A DNA stretch of 64,000 nt, taken from JAXGYV01 sp040772045 (lineage in GTDB: Bacteria; Actinomycetota; Thermoleophilia; UBA2241). The notes under the pieces are model-generated. The model did not search any database. It was not told where the DNA came from and saw only the letters and a list, made by a program, of their open reading frames with translations. Location of the stretch: the NCBI GenBank assembly GCA_040772045.1, contig JAXGYV010000002.1, positions 214,407 through 278,406 on the forward strand. The letters run 5' to 3'. The first letter of the stretch is position 1; each line of letters opens with the position of its first letter. Both the position numbers and the translations under genes were made by a program. Below, piece after piece: positions 33,451-42,191 of the stretch.

Positions 33451-34256
33451 ATGCGATTCTCCGGTACGTGTGCACTCACGGCGATGTCGGGTAAGAGCAA
33501 GCGGCAAGGAGTTCCGACAGGCCAGGCGCAGGCATGCTGTGCCTCCGCCTGCCTTATCGCCGTCCTGCTTCTCGCCGGCTGTTTTGGCTACACGCCTCCT
33601 CCGCTTCCTCTGGGCCCCAGTCCCACGGTAACGCCCAACGCGGGTCCCGGTGTGGCGGCCGACGGCGAGACGGCCGAGCAGGCGGCCAAGCGGCTGTTCC
33701 CGCGCGCACTGCACGTGGCATTCGATGCTCTCAACCGCCGGGCGCGACAGGCTCTCCAAGGAACGACGCCGGATGACCCTGTGCCAATCTCGCGGGACTA
33801 CCGGATGTTGGTCCAGTGGGTGCTGCCCGACGATCTCCACGCGGCTACCGGCAACATGTTCGCAGCCATGTGGCCGATCGCCATGCTAAAGGACGGCTTT
33901 GTTGTGCCCATGGTCAAGGACGGCCGCTCGGTGAGCGAGTTCGGGGTTCGTCTAAACGACCATGGTCGCTGGTGCTCGACTGCGAGCAGGGCTGGATGGG
34001 GTTTGTCCCGGCGGCTGGGTGCGTGATCTGCAGCGTGCCAGCGAGAAGCTTGAGAAGCCGCTTGGACCAGGCACTATCGTGCGGCTGATGTTCAAAGCCC
34101 CCAGGGCTTGCCTTCGCGGTGGAGATAACCAAGGACGCGAGGCGGCGGTGTTTTTAGCTGGCTGGATTACGGTCCAGGCGTAGAGGGCTTCATAAAGGCC
34201 TCGAGGTCGGCCAGCTCTTCACCCCAGCGCAGCTAAAGAAGCTCCTGACACCCTGA
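33451..34256 (+). pseudogene. Lipoprotein gene broken by frameshifts
   Basis: The first part reads as a lipoprotein: basic start, hydrophobic LIAVLLLAGC lipobox and a Pro-rich linker, then LHVAFDALNRRAR and YRMLVQWVLPDD. After about 33960 the coding pattern moves between frames: SLVLDCEQGWMGFVPA in frame 3, GWVRDLQRASEKLEKPLG in frame 2, then FIKASEVGQLFTPAQLKKLL ending at the TGA at 34254-34256. Each piece joins the previous one sensibly, so at least three frameshifts break an originally continuous gene. The upstream gene is seven bases away, so it was probably in the same operon. Confidence 0.7.
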
Positions 34257-34296
34257 GCGTCTACGTCGTCGAGTAAAGGATCGCAGGGCACTCGCA

Positions 34297-34864
34297 ATGA
34301 GTAAGAGTACGACAGCGATCATCAGCCAGCTCCATGAAGTCCTTGCACCGCACGGCTTTTGGCGGCACAGCACACCCTGAACCGCAATGTCCGGTTCCTT
34401 CATCGATGCGATTGATATCCAGGTGGGCCAGGGGGAGATGGGTAACGGCGAATGTGGGCGTGACCGATCCGAATGCTTACAGACACTGCTGGGGAGGCGA
34501 CCCCCAAGCCCAACTGACGAGCCGTCCTGTACGGTGAGAACTCGAATCGGCTATCTGATGGGCGATACGGATGTGGTGGCCGCTGAATGATCCGCAAACA
34601 CCCGAGGCAGTCGTTCAGGCGGTTGCCGCGCTTGCGCCCTTCCTGATGCGCATGCACAGCAAGGCGAAGCGCTGGTCGCATTCCTAACCAAGAAGACCGT
34701 GCGGCGATGGAAATACCTGCCGCCGATCATTTACCTTGCGGTCCTCAAGCATGATCTTGAGATCCCGCAGGGGCGTGCGCACCTTGAACGATTCCTACGA
34801 GACTACCCAAGGGCCGTGGCACCCCGCGGTTGGCGAAGTGTTGACGAGCCTCGGGTGTCGTTAG
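34297..34864 (+). pseudogene. DUF4304 family gene, decayed
   Basis: The start reads MSKSTTAIISQLHEVLAPHGF, as in DUF4304 proteins. An in-frame TGA comes at about 34378, and the recognisable pieces then continue in changing frames: SFIDAIDIQV, VTANVGVTDPNAYRHCWGGD, TVRTRIGYLMGD, QTPEAVVQAVAALA, FLMRMHSKAK, KYLPPIIYLAVLKHD, and a final HPAVGEVLTSLGCR before TAG at 34862-34864. The order matches an intact family member. Several frameshifts and one stop mean it cannot make the full protein. DUF4304 genes often occur with toxin-immunity loci. Confidence 0.75.
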
Positions 34865-35054
34865 TGAGCGCCATTACGAAGCGCACCATCAGGCCACGGC
34901 AGGCTAACTGGGGTACCGACTTCTTCCATCGCTGCAAACTCTTAAGCTACGATGTGACGACCTCCAGGGCGCGGACTGTCGCAGACCATGCAAAGAAATC
35001 TGGTCGCCCCGGCTATCCGAACCTCCGGGTGATGTCCTACCGAATGTGGTGAAG

Positions 35055-36011
35055 ATGCGCCAGATCACAACCGCCGAGCAGCTTGTCAGCGCCACGAAGC
35101 TGCGTTACGCCTCCATCAGCGGCCTAACGGCCAGGGACGCAGCCTCAGCGGAGCCGCGCAGGCAAGCAAAGCGTATCCCGCTGGCGCTGTCGCTGGTCCG
35201 CCGCAGTCAGTTTCGCGACGTGGATCTGAGCCGCTGCCAGATCGAGGAGGTGGATGTGCGCCGCACAAGCTTTACGCGCGTCTGCTTCGATGAGGCTCGC
35301 CTGGAGCTCTTCACAGAGGGCGGCTCGAGCTTTCGCGACTGCAGCTTTGTCGGCACGCGCTTCTACGACTGCGACCTGGGCGCCGATGGCTCACGCTATG
35401 AGCGCTGCCGCTTTGTGCGCACTCGCTTCTCCGATACCCGCATCTACCACGGCATGTTTACCGACTGTCTGTTTGAGGACTGCCGCTTTCCCGGCGGCGC
35501 TCTGCTGTTCTCCTCGACCTTTGCGCGCTGCACCTTCCGCGGCGTCCTTGACGATGTGACCTTCGGCAGCGCCAGATGGGACCGGCTCGACGATGCGTTT
35601 GAGCGCTTCGACTACCTGTGCGGCCGCCTGCGGCCCAACCGCATGCACGAGGTCGACTTCTCTGAGGCCCGCCTCTGGGGAGTGAGCTTCATCTACGGCG
35701 TCGATCTTTCCACCGTCAAGCTGCCAAGCGACGGACGGCACCGCTACTTCGCCGACTGGCCCCAGCGCGCCGAGGCTCTCTTGCAGGCGGCACAGGCGGA
35801 GGGCGGTGTGATCTACCAGCGGGTGAAGGACCTCTTGGCGTGGCTTGGCTGCTGGCTGCCAGAAAGCGGCTTGCAGTGTGATCAGCAGCAGCAGTACCTG
35901 CTCAACCTCGACTGGATCCTGGAGCTGGCCGGCGAGCTGGCCGGGCCCTTCATCTTGCGGCAGCTCGGCTGCGAGGCGGCCAACTCCGGCGAGGGTGCCC
36001 CCGCACGCTAG
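35055..36011 (+). CDS. Pentapeptide-repeat protein
   Basis: A 318-residue protein. From about residue 60 to 170 it shows the pentapeptide/right-handed beta-helix pattern in a Cys/Phe-rich variant (FRDCSFVGTRFYDCDLG, CLFEDCRF, FARCTFRG). The C-terminus is helical with a Gln run. Such proteins act as DNA mimics, immunity proteins or scaffolds. In the middle of an immunity-like gene series an immunity role is plausible. The ATG at 35055 is used; GTGs at 35046 and 35049 are in frame. Codon choice is more GC-rich at third positions than in the genes to its left. Confidence 0.75.
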   Translation: MRQITTAEQLVSATKLRYASISGLTARDAASAEPRRQAKRIPLALSLVRRSQFRDVDLSRCQIEEVDVRRTSFTRVCFDEARLELFTEGGSSFRDCSFVGTRFYDCDLGADGSRYERCRFVRTRFSDTRIYHGMFTDCLFEDCRFPGGALLFSSTFARCTFRGVLDDVTFGSARWDRLDDAFERFDYLCGRLRPNRMHEVDFSEARLWGVSFIYGVDLSTVKLPSDGRHRYFADWPQRAEALLQAAQAEGGVIYQRVKDLLAWLGCWLPESGLQCDQQQQYLLNLDWILELAGELAGPFILRQLGCEAANSGEGAPAR

Positions 36012-36116
36012 CCTCGCAACCTCTCTAGGGGTCGCACCTCGGCGCGGCTTATAGGGGAAAGGAGCGCCGTCTGTGAGGGAACAGCTACTCGGGCAGACGC
36101 ACCCTCGCACCCGCTT

Positions 36117-36407
36117 ATGGCGCTCGTCGCGCTCCTCCGCATCGGGACAGTGCTGGTCGCGACGATCGCTGCCTGGGAGCGCTACCTGACCTACTTCACC
36201 CTGGAGCGGCGTGTTTCGCAGGGTGAATTCATGACGTCCTCGCGCTCCCCCGCGGGCGCTTGGGATGTGGAGCTGTTTCTGCTGGAGTCTTCAGGGCCGT
36301 TTAGCAGCGGTGCGATACGCGCTCAGGTGCGTCGTCATGCCGACCCCGCACCTGAGATTCAACAGCGGCTCTTCCGAACGCCATCCGCCGTACGTTTGGT
36401 AGAGTGA
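36117..36407 (+). CDS. DUF5412-like fragment
   Basis: A 96-residue protein with a hydrophobic N-terminal helix (LVALLRIGTVLVATIAA) and then LERRVSQGEF followed by SPAGAWDVELFLLESS, the arrangement seen in DUF5412 proteins. The C-terminal part expected in that family is missing, and the sequence after the stop does not clearly continue it. No ribosome site is obvious. It may be a truncated remnant. Confidence 0.4.
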   Translation: MALVALLRIGTVLVATIAAWERYLTYFTLERRVSQGEFMTSSRSPAGAWDVELFLLESSGPFSSGAIRAQVRRHADPAPEIQQRLFRTPSAVRLVE

Positions 36408-36988
36408 GGGTCATCTTCGCCGGCTGTCTAGAGACATCGATGCGCAGGTCACGTGACCCGCTCGTCAGCTTGTGGCTGTGGTACGAGCTGCGGGGTTGGA
36501 TGGCCATGAGGGTGCTGAGATAGGTTGTTTGCCGTACGAGAGGTCAATCGAGGTGCGATGGCAACTCGTGATCGAGTGAGGCTGGCGGCACCTTTCTTTG
36601 CGGCACGACAACGCCGAGGGGCTCGGCGCGTGGCTTCCTCAGCGCGCTTTGAATCCTTGTCGTCGCATGAGGGCCGTGCGACAGGTGTGTTCAGTTGATT
36701 GATTCACGGATTCACGATTCGGGGGGGTCGATAGAACAGAAGAGACGAGTCGTTCCCAGAGAGGCCGTTCAGTGGCTGAGTCGAGAGAGTTTCTTGCATA
36801 CGCTCAAGCTCTCGATTTCTCGGTCAAGCGGCGGGTGAGGGAAGGTCTATCGTGCTGTCTCGTGTTGCGGTGACCTGCCGTCGCTGAAGCTCACTGACGA
36901 AGAAGGGCAACTCGGAGAGAAGTGTAACTCGGAGGATATGCTCTTCTGGCCTCGTTCCCACCAACCCACCAACCCGAGGAGAGAGCAA
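36408..36988. other. Intergenic region, right edge of the accessory region
   Basis: About 580 bases without a supported gene. I saw no copy of the tRNA-Met 3' end that would mark an attachment site. It must hold the promoter of the aldehyde dehydrogenase. Confidence 0.4.
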
Positions 36989-38473
36989 GTGGCTGTCCTA
37001 GCAGAGAACACCTACCAGATGTTCATCGATGGTACGTGGGTGGATGCATGTGACGGCGCGACCATCGAGGTCATCGACCCGGCCAGCGAAGAGGTGGTCG
37101 CCACCGTCGCCTACGGCGGCGTCGCCGACGCCAAGCTGGCCATCGCCGCCGCCCGCCGCGCCTTCGATGAGGGCCCCTGGCCGCGCATGAGCGCCCTGGA
37201 GCGCTCCGAGATCCTGCTCGCCGCCGCCGCCAAGTTAGCGGAGCGCGGCGATCAGATCGCCCGCCTGGAGACGCTGGAGATGGGCAAGCTCTTCGGCGAT
37301 GCCCAGGGCGATATCGGCGATACCCTCGCCGCCCTCAACACGGCCGCGCGGGCGATCATGGGCCACCACGGCGAGCAGGTCGAGATCGCCGCCCCCGAGG
37401 CCTTCGCCGCCGTGGCCCGCGAGCCGGTCGGCGTGGTGGTGGGCATCACCCCCTGGAACTTCCCCCTCATGCTGGGCGCCTGGAAGTTCGCCTTCGCCTT
37501 AGCGGCCGGCAACGTCATCATCATGAAGCCGGCCACCATCTCGCCGCTGACCACCCTGGAGATGGCCAAGATCTTCCAAGAGGTGGGGCTGCCCGAGGGC
37601 GTCTTTCAGGTCGTGGTGGGCGCCGGCGGCACCGTCGGCGAGGAGCTAAGCGCCTCGCCGCTGGTCGATATGGTGACCCTGACCGGCAGCGTGGAGGTGG
37701 GCCGCCAGGTGATGCGCAACGCCGCCGCCAACATCAAGAAGGTCGGCCTTGAGCTGGGCGGCAAGAGCCCCAACATCGTCTTCGCCGACGCCGATCGGGA
37801 GGCCGCCCTGCAGGGCGTGCTCTGGGGCGCCTTCGCCAACGCCGGCCAGGTCTGCTCGGCCGGCTCGCGCGCCCTGGTAGAGCGCGCCATCTACGAGGAG
37901 TTTCTGGCCGAGCTTGCCACGCGCGCCCAGGCCATCACGGTCGGCCCCGGCAGCGACCCGGCATCGCAGATGGGCCCCCTCTCCTCGGCCGCCCAGCTGG
38001 CGACCACCGAGCGCTACGTGGCCATCGGCCTGCAGGAGGGCGCCCGCCTGCTCTGCGGCGGTCAGCGGATCGCCACCCAGAAGGGCTTCTTCTTTGAGCC
38101 CACGATCTTCGCCGATGTCGAGAACCAGATGACCATCGCCCAGGAGGAGATCTTCGGCCCGGTACTGGTGGTGATCCCCTTCGCCGATGAGCAGGAGGCG
38201 CTGCGCATCGCCAACGGGACCATCTACGGCCTGGCCGCCGGGGTCTGGTCGAAGGATACCTCCAAGGCGCTGCGCGTGGCCAAGGCGCTGCGCGCCGGCA
38301 CGGTCTGGGTCAACACCTTCTTCTGGAGCCCGGCCGAGCTGCCCTGGGGCGGCTATAAGCAGAGCGGCCTGGGCCGCGAGATGGGCTCCTTCGGCCTGGA
38401 TGAGTTCCGCGAGGTCAAGAGCATCATCGTCGATACCACCGGCGAGCCGATCGGCCTCTACACGGCCGACTAA
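36989..38473 (+). CDS. NAD(P)-dependent aldehyde dehydrogenase
   Basis: A 494-residue ALDH superfamily enzyme that oxidises an aldehyde to the acid. Visible are the PWNFPL motif, VTLTGSVEVGRQ in the coenzyme domain, LELGGKSPNIVF with the catalytic Glu, and FANAGQVCSAGSRALV with the nucleophilic Cys near residue 295. It resembles betaine/phenylacetaldehyde dehydrogenases, but the substrate is not determinable. The GTG at 36989 has GAGGAGAG upstream. Its third positions are almost all G or C, with heavy GCC, ATC and CTG use, stronger than in the other genes here, so recent acquisition is possible. Confidence 0.9.
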   Translation: MAVLAENTYQMFIDGTWVDACDGATIEVIDPASEEVVATVAYGGVADAKLAIAAARRAFDEGPWPRMSALERSEILLAAAAKLAERGDQIARLETLEMGKLFGDAQGDIGDTLAALNTAARAIMGHHGEQVEIAAPEAFAAVAREPVGVVVGITPWNFPLMLGAWKFAFALAAGNVIIMKPATISPLTTLEMAKIFQEVGLPEGVFQVVVGAGGTVGEELSASPLVDMVTLTGSVEVGRQVMRNAAANIKKVGLELGGKSPNIVFADADREAALQGVLWGAFANAGQVCSAGSRALVERAIYEEFLAELATRAQAITVGPGSDPASQMGPLSSAAQLATTERYVAIGLQEGARLLCGGQRIATQKGFFFEPTIFADVENQMTIAQEEIFGPVLVVIPFADEQEALRIANGTIYGLAAGVWSKDTSKALRVAKALRAGTVWVNTFFWSPAELPWGGYKQSGLGREMGSFGLDEFREVKSIIVDTTGEPIGLYTAD

Positions 38474-38502
38474 AGGGCGCCGGGGGACCCCTCGCAAGCT
38501 AA

Positions 38503-38569
38503 GCGGTGGGAAGCAAGGCAAGGATGAGGAGGAGATGCCTCTTTTACCCAAGCGCTTGCTTCCCACCGC
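38503..38569. repeat. 15-base perfect inverted repeat after the aldehyde dehydrogenase
   Basis: GCGGTGGGAAGCAAG (38503-38517) and its exact complement (38555-38569) are separated by 37 bases. It lies 30 bases past the stop. The long loop argues against a simple terminator. Confidence 0.5.
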
Positions 38570-38697
38570 CTCCCAGGCTTTCCTTCTCCCCCCGTTGAGG
38601 GGAGAGCGGCCGCGGGTGCTGCAGCCTCCTGAGGCGGGGGGCGGTACCTGACGCATCTTGCTTCTCCGGCGATGGATCTCCTAAGCTACTCGCCAGA

Positions 38698-39981
38698 GTG
38701 GACGATTCACCGACAGTCCGGCTGCCGTGGCACAGTATCGATGCTGCTGTCGTGCAACGTGCCGAAGAGTACTTCGGGTTTCTCGAGCGGCTGGTCCGTG
38801 TCCCTAGCGTCGCCGGTGAGGAACGGGCGGCGCAGGAGCTGCTCGCCTCACGGCTGGAGACGTTAGGGTTCGCTTCGCGGTGGATCCCGCTGACAGCCGA
38901 CCTCGCCGAGCTACCGGGCGCCGGACGGCCCTGCTCCTCGCTCCATGGCCGGTCGTCACTCGTGTGCGAGCGGAGCGGCGAATCCGCGGCGAGTGTCCTC
39001 ATCAACGGTCACATCGATGTGGTTCCGGCGGGCGATCCCTCGCTGTGGACCGGCGCGCCCTTCGCTCCGTTCCGCCGCGACGGCTGGATGGTCGGCCGCG
39101 GGGCGGGAGACATGAAGGGGGGCCTCGTGATGGCCCTCTTGGCCCTTCACGCCCTGCACGACCATAACGCGTTGGGCGGGCGCATCAGCTTCGTGGTCGT
39201 GCCCGAGGAGGAAAGCTCGGGGAACGGCACGCTGGCGACGCTTCGTGCTGGCGTTACGGCCGATGTCGCGATTCTTCCCGAGCCCACCGACCTGAACATC
39301 GATGTGAGCGGCATCGGAGTGCTGTGGTGCGAGATCGAGGTCACTGGGTCCGGCGCGCACGCGGGCGGCCGCAGGAGCGCCAACCCTCTCGACCAGCTGA
39401 CTGCCGTCGCGCGGACCATCGTCGACCTGACGGCCGAGACCGCCGCCGGCGACGTGGACGCTCGCGCCCGTCACGTGTACTACAACGCCAACCTCGGACA
39501 GGCCGAGGCGGGTGACTGGCCGTCGTCGGTCCCCACTCGTGCCCGAGGCGTCATGCGGATCGGCTTTCCAGCGCCGCTGTCGGCGGCGGCCATGGAGGAG
39601 CGAATCCGAGATGCGGTGGCGCGGCTGGAACACGACGCGGCGTGCGCCGGCTGTACCACGCGGCTGGCGTTTCCGGGTCTGCGGGCCGAGCCGCACGCAC
39701 TGCCGGTTGATCACCCACTCGTCACCGCGGTGGCCGAGGCCCACAGCGCCGCGCATGCGACGACGCCACGAGTGCTCCACACCTCCTCCACCTCGGATGC
39801 GCGGTTCTACGTGAACCAGGCGAAGGTTCCCGCGGTCTGCTACGGCCCCGTGGTCTCTGCCATCCATGGGGTCGACGAGGCGGTCGACCTCAGCAGCATC
39901 GTCGCGGGCGCCAAGACATATGCTCGCCTGATCCCTGCCCTGCTCGCCGGCCTGCGGCCGCGGCCTCGCTCGTCGGCCTGA
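38698..39981 (+). CDS. M20 family metallopeptidase / deacylase (ArgE/DapE type)
   Basis: A 427-residue zinc enzyme of the M20/ArgE/DapE/ACY1 group. Metal and catalytic motifs are in order: INGHIDVVPAG (His and Asp), GRGAGDMKGG (bridging Asp), PEEESSGNG (catalytic and metal Glu), ILPEPTD, and HGVDEAVDL near the C-terminus with the last His. It starts with GTG 38698 and has no strong ribosome site. Substrate is an N-acyl amino acid or peptide; it cannot be narrowed further. It stands alone, convergent with the MoaD-like gene. Confidence 0.9.
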   Translation: MDDSPTVRLPWHSIDAAVVQRAEEYFGFLERLVRVPSVAGEERAAQELLASRLETLGFASRWIPLTADLAELPGAGRPCSSLHGRSSLVCERSGESAASVLINGHIDVVPAGDPSLWTGAPFAPFRRDGWMVGRGAGDMKGGLVMALLALHALHDHNALGGRISFVVVPEEESSGNGTLATLRAGVTADVAILPEPTDLNIDVSGIGVLWCEIEVTGSGAHAGGRRSANPLDQLTAVARTIVDLTAETAAGDVDARARHVYYNANLGQAEAGDWPSSVPTRARGVMRIGFPAPLSAAAMEERIRDAVARLEHDAACAGCTTRLAFPGLRAEPHALPVDHPLVTAVAEAHSAAHATTPRVLHTSSTSDARFYVNQAKVPAVCYGPVVSAIHGVDEAVDLSSIVAGAKTYARLIPALLAGLRPRPRSSA

Positions 39982-40003
39982 CGACCCCTTCGTACGGTCG
40001 CCG

Positions 40004-40279
40004 CTAGCCGCCGGCCACAAGAGGAAAGATCGCGATGTCGTCGTTGGCCTGAAGCCGCGTAGCGAGCCCGGCGTCCAGGCGGATGTTCTGGCCATTCACC
40101 AGGATGACCGCCGTGGCGCGAAGCGCGCCGTCCGGGTCGACGAGCGCGCCGCGGAGATCCTCGCCGTAGCGGCTGACGAGGATCTGGGTGAGCTCGGAGA
40201 CGTCGCGAGCTGGAGTATCGAGGGTCAGCTCGCTCTCGTGCGTAAGGTCGCGCAGGCCAGCGAAGAATCTGACGATCAT
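40004..40279 (-). CDS. MoaD/ThiS-family ubiquitin-like sulfur carrier
   Basis: A 91-residue beta-grasp protein beginning MIVRFFAGLRDLT and ending in VAGG. The terminal Gly-Gly is the thiocarboxylate site of sulfur carriers such as MoaD. VILVNGQNIR in the middle is also typical. It may serve molybdopterin or tungstopterin synthesis or another sulfur transfer; no moa genes are adjacent. It is 33 bases downstream of an SDR gene on the same strand. Confidence 0.85.
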   Translation of the reverse strand: MIVRFFAGLRDLTHESELTLDTPARDVSELTQILVSRYGEDLRGALVDPDGALRATAVILVNGQNIRLDAGLATRLQANDDIAIFPLVAGG

Positions 40280-40312
40280 CGTGCCGTGGCCTGATTACGC
40301 AAGACGGAGGGG

Positions 40313-41029
40313 CTAGTCGAGCTGGCCGGCACCCGCGGCCGTGCTGGCAGTCTCGCCGCCGTCGCAGATGAGCGCCGTGCCGGTGAAGTAGGGGCATTCC
40401 TCGGAGGCGAGGAACGCGAACAGGGCGGCGATCTCTTCGGGGAGGGCGTGCCTGCCGAGAGGGATGTGGGCATTGACTGCCGCCATCATCTCTGGTGTGT
40501 ACTCTGCCTTCTGCATGGGAGTGAGCACGTACCCTGGGCAAACGGCGACCACGCGTACGGCGGGAGCCCACTCGACGGCGAGCGTCTTGGTGAGGGCTAT
40601 TACACCCGCCTTGGTGGCGTTGTAGTCGGTGTAGAACGGGTACCCGAAGAAGGCGTTGGTGGAGGCGACGTTGATGATGATGCCGCCGTCTGCCTGGAGC
40701 ATGTCGCGGGCGGCGGTGCGGCACACGTTGAACACGCCGGTGAGGTTCGTGTTGAGAACCCGATTCCACTGCTCTGGGGCCAACTCGAGCGCTGGCGTAC
40801 GGAAGCTGATGCCGGCGCAGTTGATGACGACGTTGGCGGGTCCGATCTGCGCGAACGCTCGCTCCACCTGAGCGAGGTCGGCGACGTCGGTGGGGAGAAT
40901 GCCGGGGCCGGGTCGCAGGTCGAGAACATGCACCTGGCAGCCGGCGTCGCGAAAGCGCTGTACCGCGGCCTCGCCGATACCGCTGCCGCCGCCGGTAATT
41001 ACGACCGTTTTGCCCGCCAAGCCACGCAT
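40313..41029 (-). CDS. Short-chain dehydrogenase/reductase
   Basis: A 238-residue classical SDR. It has the cofactor motif TGGGSGIG near residue 12, NCAG near residue 77, a Ser in the NVAST segment, and the active-site YNATK near residue 138 (Tyr and Lys). The C-terminal GTALICDGGET matches the family. The Asp after the second strand (HVLDLR) suggests NAD over NADP. The ATG at 41029 is used; a TTG at 41038 is in frame. The substrate is unknown. Confidence 0.88.
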   Translation of the reverse strand: MRGLAGKTVVITGGGSGIGEAAVQRFRDAGCQVHVLDLRPGPGILPTDVADLAQVERAFAQIGPANVVINCAGISFRTPALELAPEQWNRVLNTNLTGVFNVCRTAARDMLQADGGIIINVASTNAFFGYPFYTDYNATKAGVIALTKTLAVEWAPAVRVVAVCPGYVLTPMQKAEYTPEMMAAVNAHIPLGRHALPEEIAALFAFLASEECPYFTGTALICDGGETASTAAGAGQLD

Positions 41030-41154
41030 AGAGTGCAATCCTACTGCAGAAGCCGGTCGCTGCGCGACAGCGAGAAGGTGACGCCACGCGGACGGTGAAT
41101 TGAGAGAACGGCGTGGCCGGGCGTCAGTGGATCGCCGAAGGTGAGCGAACGCGG

Positions 41155-41658
41155 ATGAACACCAGCGACAAATGGAAGCGCAGCGCGGGCAAGGTGCACA
41201 TCGGGGTGCTCTCGGACACGCATGGGCTTCTGGTGCCGGACGTGCTGCACCACTTCGCCCACGTGGATCACATCATCCATGCCGGCGACGTCGGTGGGGT
41301 GCAGGTGCTCACGGCGCTGCGCGCCGTAGCGCCGGTTACCGCGGTGGCCGGTAACATGGACATGGGTGAGCTGTTCGATCAGCTGCCTCATGAAGCGAGT
41401 GGAGAAGTCTGCGGCATCCGCTTTCTCGTGGCGCACACGCAGCGCGATATCATGGCGCGGCACCAAGATCCGGCGCGGGAGGGCTACGATCTGGTAGTCA
41501 CCGGTCATACACACCACGCGTCGGCGGACTGGCACGACGGGGTGCTGTACCTGAACCCCGGGAGCGCTGGTCCCCGACGTTTTGGCAGCCAGGCGAGCAT
41601 CGCGCTGGTGGCGGTGGACAGCGTGGGTCTCGATCCGAGGATCATCACGCTCTCCTGA
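41155..41658 (+). CDS. YfcE/MJ0936-type metallophosphoesterase
   Basis: A 167-residue phosphodiesterase of the small calcineurin-like family. The metal motifs are VLSDTHG (residue 18 onward), IHAGDVGG, VAGNMD, the HT pair in VAHTQ, and VTGHTHH. A typical ending LNPGSAGPRR is present. It should hydrolyse phosphodiesters or cyclic nucleotides. The ATG at 41155 fits the family length; an open frame reaches 41113. It is divergent from the SDR gene. Confidence 0.88.
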   Translation: MNTSDKWKRSAGKVHIGVLSDTHGLLVPDVLHHFAHVDHIIHAGDVGGVQVLTALRAVAPVTAVAGNMDMGELFDQLPHEASGEVCGIRFLVAHTQRDIMARHQDPAREGYDLVVTGHTHHASADWHDGVLYLNPGSAGPRRFGSQASIALVAVDSVGLDPRIITLS

Positions 41659-41897
41659 CTGTTCCAGCGGCTCGCGCCGGTGGCGGCTGGTCGCTTGCCG
41701 CGCCTTGTGCGTCTCCTCAAGCACTCGGCTGTCCCGCCGTCGCGAGAGCCCGTTAGCGAGCGCTGCCCAGACGGTGTGCGGCGGCATGTCCCCGCTGCGA
41801 TTCCTGCCGCTCCCGCACGCTGCTCCCGTGAGCGATGTTGTTCGAATGGTGTACGGCGACCCTCGGGGTCTGGAGGATGAGTTGGAGGGGAGGCGAG

Positions 41898-41974
41898 TGG
41901 TCGGGGTGGGCGGATTTGAACCGCCGGCCTCACGGTCCCGAACCGTGCGCTCTACCAAGCTGAGCCACACCCCG
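41898..41974 (-). tRNA. tRNA-Pro (CGG)
   Basis: Minus strand cloverleaf: acceptor CGGGGTG/CACCCCG, anticodon stem CACGG/CCGTG around TTCGGGA (anticodon CGG), T arm GGCGG/CCGCC, discriminator A and encoded CCA. TATACT on the minus strand about 30 bases upstream may be its -10. Confidence 0.95.
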
Positions 41975-42191
41975 ACGCCGCGGCTGAAGCGCCGCGACGG
42001 CGAGTATAGCCGATGTGACCGTCGCAGACGAGCCTGAGGGCGCCGAGTTGCAGCAGGCCGGCGGGAGAGTGCACCTGCGCCGAGGCGCGCAGCCTATTTC
42101 GACGACGCGCCCTGCTGCATACGAGGGTGAAGGGTCCCGGGCGTTAGGTGCCTCGATTGGGTGCGGCGGCCCGTACGAAGACCACGTGATG

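Noticed and set aside
30089..36988. Integrated element with attachment sites at tRNA-Met
   Set aside because: No second copy of the tRNA 3' end was found near the right edge and no integrase is present, so only an accessory region is claimed.
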